From Bacillota bacterium (GTDB taxonomy: Bacteria > Bacillota > Sulfobacillia > RBS10-35), in NCBI GenBank assembly GCA_029960865.1, contig JASBVX010000045.1:1-8532 (forward strand): a DNA stretch of 8,532 bases, in the 5' to 3' direction. Shown here piece after piece: positions 1 to 6,179 of this stretch. The number at the start of each line of letters is the position of its first letter. The stretch's first letter is position 1. The notes beneath the pieces were generated by a model. It saw only the letters and a list, made by a program, of their open reading frames with translations, was not told the origin of the DNA and made no database searches. The translations under genes and the position numbers were made by a program.

Positions 1-335
1 GAAAGGGTGATGAGGCGGTCCGATTCGTTGGCCTGGCACCACCTCTTTTGGGCAAAGGGAAGATCCATGGAGAGGGTGAGGATGACGATGTCGTCACTCA
101 GGTGGAGAGCTTCCTGGTTGAAGCGGCGGGCTTCCCGGTCGCAGACCGACGTATCCAGGGAGGGAACGCTCAAAAGGACCCGCACCTTACCTTTCCAATC
201 GGATCCTTTCACCCCTTTCAGATCGGTGGTGACGGCGGTGAAATCGGGGGCCCTATCTCCCACCTTCAGTTCAGGACCGATGAGATCCACCTGGTTGCCC
301 GCCAGATTGAAGGCTCCTTTTCTCACTTGCGCCAT
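1..335 (-). CDS. tpx: Thiol peroxidase Tpx (atypical 2-Cys peroxiredoxin), C-terminus cut off by window edge
   Basis: Reading leftward from the ATG at 335, 111 codons are visible before the window ends. The protein would reduce hydrogen peroxide and organic hydroperoxides in the cytoplasm using thioredoxin. Seen: the family's opening 'FNLAGNQVDLIG', then 'GDRAPDFTAV', the peroxidatic cysteine in 'PSLDTSVC' (Cys65) and the resolving cysteine in 'FAQKRWC' (Cys100). The spacing is almost that of E. coli Tpx (Cys61/Cys95). Full-length family members are about 165-170 residues, so roughly the last third is missing here. An AAAGGA Shine-Dalgarno lies at 346-351; two ATGs just upstream are out of frame. 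The gene starts 26 bases after the comB stop and is probably co-transcribed with it. Identification is firm from these motifs. Confidence 0.93.
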   Translation of the reverse strand, partial: MAQVRKGAFNLAGNQVDLIGPELKVGDRAPDFTAVTTDLKGVKGSDWKGKVRVLLSVPSLDTSVCDREARRFNQEALHLSDDIVILTLSMDLPFAQKRWCQANESDRLITL

Positions 336-361
336 AGCCCATCCATCCTTTCCAAGGACCA

Positions 362-1123
362 TCATACCAGTTTTTGCTTCAGCAACGACCCGTCGGGCCC
401 CCTCCCCACCACGATGGGATACAGGTCCTTTTGGGCGCAGAAGGGAAGGTCCTCTTCCAGCCCTACCTCCAGAAGATTCTGGCCCGCCTGGCTCTGGAGA
501 AGGCACTGGAGCTCCCGGCCCCGCCAGGCCTGGGCCACCGAGAGGGCCAAAAGAGCCCCATCCCCTTGAGGCTTGGCCCCCAGGGATTGAAGGGTTTCCG
601 CCAGGATGCCCGCCGCTAGGAGGTCATCCAAGGCCGGTGCCCCTTCGGTCCCGGCGCAGGCGATGATAACGTAGGGGTAGTCTTTGGCTTGGCGGGCCAT
701 GGCCAACGCGGTGGCGGTGACGTTCAAAAGGGCGAAGGCCAAAAGGGGCACAGAGGAAGGGACGGCCACGATGGTCTTGCTGCCGTTGGTGGTATAGAGG
801 GCTACCGTCTTGCCGCCCAGGTCTCCCTGGGCCATCTCCCGAGGGGAATTCCCCAGATCAAAGCCCGGGGCTTTGAGCCCCTTCACCTCGGCGGCAGTGA
901 GGGCCCCTGTCTCCTTTTGGCGGCGGCAAAGGTCCAGGTCGGCAAACGGTCGCACGTCCTTGGCGCCATGGGAAAGGGCCGTGACGATGGTGCTGGTGGC
1001 CCGGGTCTGATCCACGGCAGCCACCTGCACCTTCTCCCAGGGAAAGGGAACATGAGGGCTGACGGTCTTTTCGCCCGGCGTGAGATCCTGGCGGCGAAGG
1101 ATGACGGAGACGGTCAAGGACAA
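362..1123 (-). CDS. comB: 2-phosphosulfolactate phosphatase family protein (ComB-like)
   Basis: The 253-residue protein matches the ComB family, which hydrolyses (R)-2-phospho-3-sulfolactate to sulfolactate and phosphate with Mg2+. Seen in order: 'VDQTRATSTIVTAL' (family pattern DxxRATTTIVTAL), 'GFDLGNSP', 'YTTNGSKT' (usual TTTNGTR), and 'ACAGTEGAPALDDLLAAG'. The length is normal. From memory of the family, the loop before GFDLGNSP normally reads G-E-R-x-G; here it is A-E-V-K-G, so a usually conserved Arg is absent. The start is a TTG at 1123 with an AGAGGTG ribosome site five bases upstream; a second TTG two codons in is worse placed. It is divergent from the comA gene (98 bases between starts) and followed by tpx. 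Methanogens use ComB for coenzyme M; in Bacillus the homologue YitC is linked to sulfolactate. Family assignment is strong; the exact substrate is inferred. Confidence 0.88.
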   Translation of the reverse strand: MSLTVSVILRRQDLTPGEKTVSPHVPFPWEKVQVAAVDQTRATSTIVTALSHGAKDVRPFADLDLCRRQKETGALTAAEVKGLKAPGFDLGNSPREMAQGDLGGKTVALYTTNGSKTIVAVPSSVPLLAFALLNVTATALAMARQAKDYPYVIIACAGTEGAPALDDLLAAGILAETLQSLGAKPQGDGALLALSVAQAWRGRELQCLLQSQAGQNLLEVGLEEDLPFCAQKDLYPIVVGRGPDGSLLKQKLV

Positions 1124-1221
1124 GAAAACACCTCTTTCGCTTTCCCAGGATAGCGGAGGAGGCCAAGATACGGCCAGCTTTCCCTGCTCATACCGTAATG
1201 GCCGAAAGGGGGAAGGGTGTC
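1124..1221. promoter_or_regulatory. Divergent comB/comA intergenic region
   Basis: These 98 bases separate the comB TTG (1123) from the preferred comA ATG (1222) and must hold both promoters unless one gene is read from further away. I find no convincing sigma-A -35/-10 pair on either strand. On the + strand AAGATA (1165-1170), 18 bases and CATACC (1189-1194) loosely resemble a forespore (sigma-F/G type) promoter. It would place transcription start near 1200, just ahead of the AGGGGGAAGG ribosome site. That match is weak and could be chance. No clear operator palindrome was seen. Confidence 0.35.
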
Positions 1222-2028
1222 ATGGAAGAGGGCCTTTTCAGCTCCGATCTGCAGCCCCTCCGGAAGGGGCGCAGCCAAAAGCCCCGCCTGGCGGGGATCA
1301 CCATGGTGATGGATACGGGGCTTGGGTTGGAGAGCACCCGGGAGCTCATGGAAGTGGCCGGGCCCTTCATTGATTTCCTGAAGCTGGGCTTTGGCACCGG
1401 CTATCTCTATCCGGCGGGGCTGCTCCTGGCCAAAGTGCGCCTTTTGCGCAGCTACGGGGTCCATGTCTACTGCGGCGGGACCTTTTTGGAAGTGGCGGAA
1501 GCCCAGGGAAAGGCGGAGGTCTACCTCCAAAAGATGCAAAAAGCCGGCTTCGACTACGTGGAGATCTCCGATGGGACCCTGCCCATGAGCCTGCGGAGGC
1601 GCCGGGAGCTCCTTTCCCTCGCCAGGGATCTGGGGCTGGAAGTGGTGACGGAAGTGGGCCAAAAACACCCCGACGATCGCCTTCCCCTTTCCCGCTGGGT
1701 GGAGCAGATCCACCAGGACTTGGAGGGCGGGGCCCGCTTCGTCCTGGTGGAGGCGAGGGAGTCGGGGGAGGGCACCGGCCTCTTCGACGAAGGTGGCCGG
1801 GTGGATGGGAGCGTCCTGGCAGCCTTGGAAGGGGCAGCGCCTTTAAAGGCCCTCATCTGGGAAGCTCCCCAGAAGAGCCAGCAGCACTTCTTCCTCCAGC
1901 GCCACGGAGTGAACGCCAACCTGGGGAACATTTCCCCTCAGGGTGTCATGGCCCTGGAGGCGCTGCGCCTGGGGTTAAGGGGCGACAGTTTGCGGCTTTT
2001 GCTGCGGGAGAAGAGGGTCCGTGGCTGA
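1222..2028 (+). CDS. comA: Phosphosulfolactate synthase family protein (ComA-like)
   Basis: ComA adds sulfite to phosphoenolpyruvate, giving (R)-2-phospho-3-sulfolactate, the first step to coenzyme M in methanogens and to sulfolactate in Bacillus (YitD). The protein follows the family from end to end: 'GITMVMDTGLG', 'IDFLKLGFGTG', 'VYCGGTFLEVA', 'VEISDGTLPM', 'VVTEVGQKHP', 'EARESGEGTGLFD', 'WEAPQKSQQ' and 'LGLRGDSL'. Two positions look unusual compared with homologues I remember: DKG is here DTG, and EVGKK is EVGQK. I chose the ATG at 1222 (268 residues) because AGGGGGAAGG precedes it; an in-frame ATG at 1198 adds eight residues but has no Shine-Dalgarno. The 3' end overlaps the next gene by eight bases, indicating translational coupling. 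The family is clear; whether the substrate is unchanged is an inference. Confidence 0.9.
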   Translation: MEEGLFSSDLQPLRKGRSQKPRLAGITMVMDTGLGLESTRELMEVAGPFIDFLKLGFGTGYLYPAGLLLAKVRLLRSYGVHVYCGGTFLEVAEAQGKAEVYLQKMQKAGFDYVEISDGTLPMSLRRRRELLSLARDLGLEVVTEVGQKHPDDRLPLSRWVEQIHQDLEGGARFVLVEARESGEGTGLFDEGGRVDGSVLAALEGAAPLKALIWEAPQKSQQHFFLQRHGVNANLGNISPQGVMALEALRLGLRGDSLRLLLREKRVRG

Positions 2029-3139
2029 GCTTTTGCCACCCTACGGGGGGACCTTGGTTTCCCTCTACGACGATTGGGAGGAAGAACCCGCCCACGTCAT
2101 GCCGGTGGGGGAAAACACCATCCAGATCATCGGGGCCCTGGCCTCGGGTGCCTTGAGCCCCCTGAAGGGTTTCATGGACCGGGAGACCTGCCGGAGCGTC
2201 GTGGAAGAGATGCGGCTTCCAGGCGGTCTTCCGTTCCCTTACCCCATCCTTCTCCCGGCCCCTCCCTTTTTTGCCCGCCGCCTCCGCCCAGGGGAACCGG
2301 TGGGCCTTCAGGATACCCAGGGGAACCCGGTGGCGCTTTTGCAGGTGGACGATGTGTTTGCCTTCGATGGCCGCTGGGATCCGCTTCTAGGGTCGGAGGA
2401 CATCTTTTTGCCGGCGCCCTCCCATATGTTTTTGGGAGGGACCTTGAAGGTGGCCCGGCGCCTTTGGGCAGGGGATGAGCCGGCTTCCATGCGGGAGCTT
2501 TTCTTGCGCCGCGGAGCGCGCAAGCTGGCGGGAAAGGCCCTGCGGGATCCCCTCTTTCGGGATACGGAATACCTTTTGCGGTTGGTGCTGGAAGAAGAGG
2601 ATGGGGTTCTTCTCCTCCTCTACGACGATGACAGCTTTGGCCTCCCTAACCGGGTGCGGGCAGAAGGGATGCGCCGGGTCCTCCAGAGCTACTTTCCACC
2701 CCGGCGGGTGGAGGTGGTGGGGAAGCCCTGGTGGCCTCTGGGAGGCCACGTGCGCAAGGCCCTTTTGAGCGCCGTGGTCCTCAAAAACTACGGGTGCCAA
2801 CGAATCCTCTACCTCCCCGACGATGTGGGGGAAGACGGGGTGCCGGGAGGAAAGGGCGGCAAAGCCTACCGCCTCCTGGAATCGTGGCTTCCCCACTTCA
2901 CGCGCCCCCTGGAGGTGGACCCTTTCCTTTCCTGGCAGGTGTACTTTTGCGATGGGTGCGGCCAGCTGACCACGTCCCGCACCTGCCCCCACGGCCCTTT
3001 GGAGAAGGTTATGATGAATCGGGAGCGGTTGGGGCGTCTTCTCCAGGCGGGGGTGACGCCCCCGCCCCAGTATGTGCGCCCCGAACTGGCCCGCTACCTT
3101 TTGGGCTGGACCCGGGGCGGCACGGGGAAAGGGGGGTAA
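2021..3139 (+). CDS. ATP-sulfurylase (Sat) homologue lacking catalytic motifs; activity unknown
   Basis: A 372-residue protein with the outline of ATP sulfurylase. Matching parts: 'GALSPLKGFM' (43-52), 'GGHVRKALLSAVVLKNYGC' (241-259, usual AGPREALLHAIIRKNYGC), a C-x2-C-x8-C-x-H cluster (Cys310, Cys313, Cys322, His324) where thermophilic homologues bind zinc, and the tail 'PPPQYVRPELARYLL'. The catalytic parts are changed. The QTRNPxHRAHE motif aligns with 'KALRDPLFRDTE' (172-183), so both His of HxxH are Phe and Thr. GRDHAG is 'LPDDVG' (265-270), losing Arg and His. HPLVG is 'LLLYDDD', and the SGT near the end is replaced by 'MMNRE'. It should not make APS by the known mechanism; the frame is intact, so it is a repurposed enzyme rather than a decayed gene. 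The GTG start at 2021 overlaps comA by eight bases, with GAGGG upstream. Many databases would probably label it sulfate adenylyltransferase, which I think misleading. Confidence 0.8.
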   Translation: MAELLPPYGGTLVSLYDDWEEEPAHVMPVGENTIQIIGALASGALSPLKGFMDRETCRSVVEEMRLPGGLPFPYPILLPAPPFFARRLRPGEPVGLQDTQGNPVALLQVDDVFAFDGRWDPLLGSEDIFLPAPSHMFLGGTLKVARRLWAGDEPASMRELFLRRGARKLAGKALRDPLFRDTEYLLRLVLEEEDGVLLLLYDDDSFGLPNRVRAEGMRRVLQSYFPPRRVEVVGKPWWPLGGHVRKALLSAVVLKNYGCQRILYLPDDVGEDGVPGGKGGKAYRLLESWLPHFTRPLEVDPFLSWQVYFCDGCGQLTTSRTCPHGPLEKVMMNRERLGRLLQAGVTPPPQYVRPELARYLLGWTRGGTGKGG

Positions 3140-3142
3140 GGG

Positions 3143-3541
3143 GTGTTGCGGACCCTTTGCAAGGGGAAGATCCACCGGGCCACCGTGACCCAGGCCGACC
3201 TCAACTACATCTGGAGCATCACCATCGATCAGGACCTGATGGAGGCGGCAGGGATCCTTCCTTTTGAGATGGTGCAGATCACCAACCTCAGCACCGGCGA
3301 CCTCTGGCAAACCTACGCCATCGCCGGCCCCAGGGGAGGCGGGGACATTTGCCTCAACGGCCCTCCCGCCAGGCGGTTTCAGCCGGGGGATAAAGTGATC
3401 ATCCTTTCTCTGGGCCTTTTTTCCGAGGAGGACCTGAAGGACTTCCACCCCAAGGTGGTCTTTGTGGACGACGAAAACCGCGTCACATCCATCCGCGCCT
3501 ACGAGGAACCTTTCGTCAGTTTTCCCGCCCCCACGGCATAA
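3143..3541 (+). CDS. PanD-like pyruvoyl-dependent decarboxylase with altered active site
   Basis: A 132-residue protein collinear with aspartate 1-decarboxylase (PanD), which self-cleaves before Ser25 to create a pyruvoyl group and makes beta-alanine from aspartate. Seen: 'GKIHRATVTQADLNY' (Lys9, His11), Ser25 followed by 'ITIDQDLMEAAGILP', 'TYAIAGPRGGG' (Thr57, Tyr58), 'CLNG' (Asn72) and 'GDKVIIL'. Residue numbers match E. coli PanD without gaps. Odd: the normally invariant Gly24 at the cleavage site is Trp. Arg54, a substrate-carboxylate ligand, is Leu with Trp55 after it. The NGAAA loop is 'NGPPA'. A bulkier or different substrate such as cysteate is possible but unproven, as is failure to self-process. 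The gene starts at GTG 3143, three bases after the sat-like stop; panB and panC are not nearby. It could still be the ordinary PanD of this organism, but the pocket argues against that. Confidence 0.83.
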   Translation: MLRTLCKGKIHRATVTQADLNYIWSITIDQDLMEAAGILPFEMVQITNLSTGDLWQTYAIAGPRGGGDICLNGPPARRFQPGDKVIILSLGLFSEEDLKDFHPKVVFVDDENRVTSIRAYEEPFVSFPAPTA

Positions 3542-3562
3542 AGCTCCCCAGGGGGTCTGGGC

Positions 3563-4303
3563 GTGAAGGGATGGAGGAAAGGAGGGGCTTGGCTCCTTCT
3601 TTTCTTATGGGGGGGCATCCTTGCCGGCTGCGGGTTAGGGGGAAAGGGGGAGCCGCCGGTGGAAAAAGGTATGCTGCGCCATTACGGGCCCCTGGAGGGG
3701 CGGCCCCGGGTCTTGATCCTCAGCAGCCATCGCTATGAAACCTACGACTGCCGGAAAGGGGAGGAGGGGCCCTGCCACGTGGTGGCGGCAGCCCGCCTTT
3801 TGGCCAAGGGCCTGGGAGAAAAGGGCTGGTCGGTCTTCCACGACGAGGGCTTGGGGGAGACGGGCGGTTCCTCCAGCCCCTACTCCGACATCCGGCCCCT
3901 TTTGCTCGCAAGGGTGCAGGCGCTTTCCCCCGATCTCATCATCGATGTCCACCGGGATGCCCTCACCCACGAGGATGCCACCGATGCCTGGCGGGGAAAG
4001 CCGACGGCCCGCCTTCTCCTGGTGGTGGGGTCCAGGCCCCTCCTCCCCTATCCTTGGCGGCAGAACCTGGAGCTAGCCGCCTGGCTGACAGAGAGGCTCC
4101 AGGAAGAAGCTCCCCGGGTCATGCGGGGGATCTGGGTGAAGACCGGCTCTTACAACCAGGAGGTGGGGCCGCCTTCCCTTCTCCTGGAGATCGGGGGGCA
4201 TGGCAGCCGCCCGGATGAGGTGCGCCAGGCGGTGACCCTGCTCTTAGAGGTCCTCCCCGGTCTTCCTTTACCGGGGAGAAGCCAGGATGAGGGCCGACCC
4301 TAA
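3563..4303 (+). CDS. SpoIIP-like N-acetylmuramoyl-L-alanine amidase, predicted lipoprotein
   Basis: A 246-residue protein resembling the amidase domain of stage II sporulation protein P, which cuts peptide stems from peptidoglycan during engulfment. It starts with a signal peptide (positive 'MKGWRKGG', hydrophobic core 9-21) ending in lipobox LAGC with Cys23, so it is probably lipid-anchored outside the membrane. Domain motifs: 'VLILSSHRYETY' (His56, Glu59; SpoIIP usually has HTHxxES, so the first His is Ser), 'VFHDEG', 'DLIIDVHRDA' (His130), 'SYNQE' (196-200) and 'LLLEIGG' (Glu209). It is shorter than typical SpoIIP (about 330-400 residues), lacking the long N-terminal region. GTG start at 3563 follows AGGGGG by seven bases and lies 21 bases after the panD-like stop, so it is probably in the same operon. 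The 3' end overlaps the opposing transporter gene by 36 bases. Family good; a sporulation role is inferred. Confidence 0.8.
   Translation: MKGWRKGGAWLLLFLWGGILAGCGLGGKGEPPVEKGMLRHYGPLEGRPRVLILSSHRYETYDCRKGEEGPCHVVAAARLLAKGLGEKGWSVFHDEGLGETGGSSSPYSDIRPLLLARVQALSPDLIIDVHRDALTHEDATDAWRGKPTARLLLVVGSRPLLPYPWRQNLELAAWLTERLQEEAPRVMRGIWVKTGSYNQEVGPPSLLLEIGGHGSRPDEVRQAVTLLLEVLPGLPLPGRSQDEGRP
4253..4278. terminator. GC-rich hairpin at convergent gene ends, possible two-way terminator
   Basis: A perfect nine-base inverted repeat: CTCCCCGGT (4253-4261) and ACCGGGGAG (4270-4278) around an eight-base loop. It sits where the SpoIIP-like gene and the opposing EamA transporter gene overlap, and includes the transporter stop codon. 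Neither side has a run of T, so it is not a classic intrinsic terminator; it could slow polymerase or block 3' decay for both messages. Confidence 0.4.
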
Positions 4304-5113
4304 GATGATGAGGCCGATCCCGGGGAGGCGGCCCCGCAGGTCTTCTTGAAAAAGGAAGCGGGCCAAAAGGGCAGTGACTCCCTGGGAGAGGGCCATGAGG
4401 GGTTCCTGGAGGGAGATGGGCACAGTGGGAAGGGCCCAAAGGGCCAGGAGAAAGGTGAGAAGGTTGTTCCCGCCGGCTAGGATCACCAGGCCTTTTTCCC
4501 TTTGGGCGAAGTGAAAGGCCAGGGAGAGCTTTTTTTGCCATCCCAGGATGAGGGCCAGGAGGAACGTGACGGTCAAGAAGGCGGAGGCGGCATAGGGGAT
4601 CGGATCTTCCCCCGGCGCCATGGCCTGATCCAGCTGGCGCTGGAGGGCCAGAAGGCCTGCATAGAGGAGCATGGCGGGGCCGCCGGGGATCTTCAGGAGC
4701 CCTCTCAGGTGGAGAAGGGAGGAAGGCCGTTTTTGGTAGAGGGAGGCGGAACCCCCCATGATGAAGAGAAGGCCCAAAAGGGAAGGGGCATCCCAGGAAG
4801 AAGCTTTTCCAAGGAAGAGATCCAGGAGGAAGAGAAAGCCATAGCTGAGGCTGCTTAAAGGGGCCACTTGCGAGAGTTCCCCCTGGCGGAGGGCCAGGAT
4901 GTAAAGGAAGGTGGAAAGAGCCAGGAGGATACCGGAGGGCAAACCCACCCAGGGAAGGGGCCAAGCCCAGGGGAGGAGAAGGAGGGCCGGCAAGGCGAAA
5001 AACCAGAAGGTGGGGATAAGGCCGTGGGGGGCGCGGTGTCCCAGGCGTTTGAGAAGGGCCCGCTCCCCTCCGATGGCCACCAGGCGAAGGCCCACCAGTC
5101 CCCAGGCCAGCAC
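4268..5113 (-). CDS. EamA/DMT-family transporter, about ten membrane segments
   Basis: The 281-residue protein is mostly hydrophobic with about ten predicted membrane helices in two halves, as in drug/metabolite transporters that often export amino acids or related metabolites. Recognisable features are 'STFLYILALRQGELSQVAPLSSLSYGFLFLLD' style ends of the first EamA repeat (split here as 'LRQGELSQVAPLSSLSY') and 'ALPTVPISLQEPLMALSQGV' in the second, followed by 'LGSALILAS' at the C-terminus. The substrate cannot be read from sequence. It is divergent from threonine aldolase (31 bases between starts) and convergent with the SpoIIP-like gene. The GTG at 5113 has no Shine-Dalgarno; an in-frame stop lies four codons upstream and the first helix begins at once, so a later start would cut into it. 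A leaderless message is possible. Sulfonate or threonine export is only a guess from neighbours. Confidence 0.82.
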   Translation of the reverse strand: MLAWGLVGLRLVAIGGERALLKRLGHRAPHGLIPTFWFFALPALLLLPWAWPLPWVGLPSGILLALSTFLYILALRQGELSQVAPLSSLSYGFLFLLDLFLGKASSWDAPSLLGLLFIMGGSASLYQKRPSSLLHLRGLLKIPGGPAMLLYAGLLALQRQLDQAMAPGEDPIPYAASAFLTVTFLLALILGWQKKLSLAFHFAQREKGLVILAGGNNLLTFLLALWALPTVPISLQEPLMALSQGVTALLARFLFQEDLRGRLPGIGLIILGSALILASPR

Positions 5114-5144
5114 GCTTAGGACTTATGCGAAGGGGAGATCCGAT

Positions 5145-6179
5145 TTGCGTCCCATCGACCTTAGAAGCGACACCCTGACCACCCCCACCCCCGCCATGCG
5201 CCGGGCCATGGCCGAGGCGGAAGTGGGAGACGATGTCTACGGCGAAGATCCCACCGTCAACCGCCTAGAAGAGGAGGCGGCGGCCCTTTTGGGAAAGGAG
5301 GCGGCCCTCTTCGTCCCCAGCGGGACCATGGGCAACCAGATCGCCCTTCTTCTTCATACCCACAGAGGTGATGAAGTCTGGCTGGAAGCGGAAAGCCACA
5401 TCTATTGGTACGAAGTGGGAGGCCTGGGATCCCTTGCCCACGTGCAGCCTCGACTCATCTTCGGGCGAAACGGCAAGTTTGGCCCCCAAGACTTGGAGGC
5501 TCTCCGCGAACCCCCCGATATCCACCGGCCCCGGCCCCGCCTTCTTTGCCTGGAAAACACCCACAACCGGGCGGGAGGGGTGGTCTGGACCGTGGGAGAG
5601 GTGGAAGAGGTGGCGGCGGCCGCCCGGCGCCTAGGCCTGGCCTTCCACCTGGATGGGGCCCGCCTTTTCAACGCCGCTGTGGCACTAAAGGTGAAACCGT
5701 CGGTATTGGCGGCGCCCTTCGACACGGTGATGGTGTCCCTCAGCAAGGGGCTGGCGGCCCCTGTGGGTTCCCTTCTCCTGGGGAGCCGGGACCAGATCGG
5801 CGAGGCCCGCCGCTGGCGAAAGCTGCTGGGAGGGGGCATGCGCCAAGCGGGGATCCTGGCGGCCGCCGGGCTCATCGGGCTGAGGGAGATGGTGGAGCGG
5901 CTGGAGGAAGACCACCTCCACGCCCGGATCCTGGCGGAAGAGATGGCCACCTGGCCCGGGTTAAACGTGGATTTGTCTTTGGTCCAGACCAATATCGTCA
6001 AGGTGACGGTGGCCAGGGAAGATCTGGACGGCCCTGCTTTGAGCGCTCGCTTCCACGAGGCGGGGGTGAAGGTTTCCGCCCTGGGCCCCCGGTTTATCCG
6101 CCTGGTGACCCACAAGGACGTCTCCCGCCGGGATGTGGAGGAGGCCCTTCGGCGGATGAAGGAAGCCTATCGGGCTTGA
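5145..6179 (+). CDS. ltaE: Low-specificity L-threonine aldolase (PLP enzyme)
   Basis: The 344-residue protein cleaves L-threonine and L-allo-threonine to glycine and acetaldehyde in the cytoplasm, using pyridoxal phosphate. Seen: 'IDLRSDTLTTPTPAMRRAM' at the N-terminus, 'GDDVYGEDPTVNRLE', 'FVPSGTMGNQIAL', 'ESHIYWYE' (His85, the ring-stacking position), 'LENTHNRAGG', 'HLDGARLFNAA' (Asp170, Arg173) and the PLP lysine Lys201 in 'SLSKGLAAPVGS'. This agrees with E. coli LtaE (Lys197), and the length is normal. The reading frame is open 78 codons further upstream, but that part is Arg/Pro-rich antisense to the transporter gene. The TTG at 5145 has AGGGGAG seven bases upstream and begins exactly where family homology begins. 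The 3' end overlaps the diguanylate cyclase gene by 13 bases. Confidence 0.94.
   Translation: MRPIDLRSDTLTTPTPAMRRAMAEAEVGDDVYGEDPTVNRLEEEAAALLGKEAALFVPSGTMGNQIALLLHTHRGDEVWLEAESHIYWYEVGGLGSLAHVQPRLIFGRNGKFGPQDLEALREPPDIHRPRPRLLCLENTHNRAGGVVWTVGEVEEVAAAARRLGLAFHLDGARLFNAAVALKVKPSVLAAPFDTVMVSLSKGLAAPVGSLLLGSRDQIGEARRWRKLLGGGMRQAGILAAAGLIGLREMVERLEEDHLHARILAEEMATWPGLNVDLSLVQTNIVKVTVAREDLDGPALSARFHEAGVKVSALGPRFIRLVTHKDVSRRDVEEALRRMKEAYRA

Noticed and set aside
7..666. 219-codon + strand frame at the left end
   Set aside because: Covers tpx and the end of comB on the opposite strand; Arg/Pro-rich product without homology.
2387..3448. Long open frame (353 codons) on the minus strand across the sat-like and panD-like genes
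   Set aside because: Product is Pro/Gly/His-rich with no recognisable motif, and both + strand genes match protein families over the whole region; it is a GC-rich antisense frame.
3143..3541. Calling this gene panD of pantothenate synthesis outright
   Set aside because: Gly24 and Arg54 are replaced and panB/panC are absent nearby, so I kept a family-level name.
4119..4964. 281-codon minus-strand frame with very Pro-rich product beside the transporter frame
   Set aside because: Shadow of the EamA gene; the other minus-strand frame has clear membrane helices.
4911..5144. 78-codon N-terminal extension of threonine aldolase
   Set aside because: Arg/Pro-rich, antisense to the transporter gene, and the TTG at 5145 has a strong ribosome site at the exact start of family homology.
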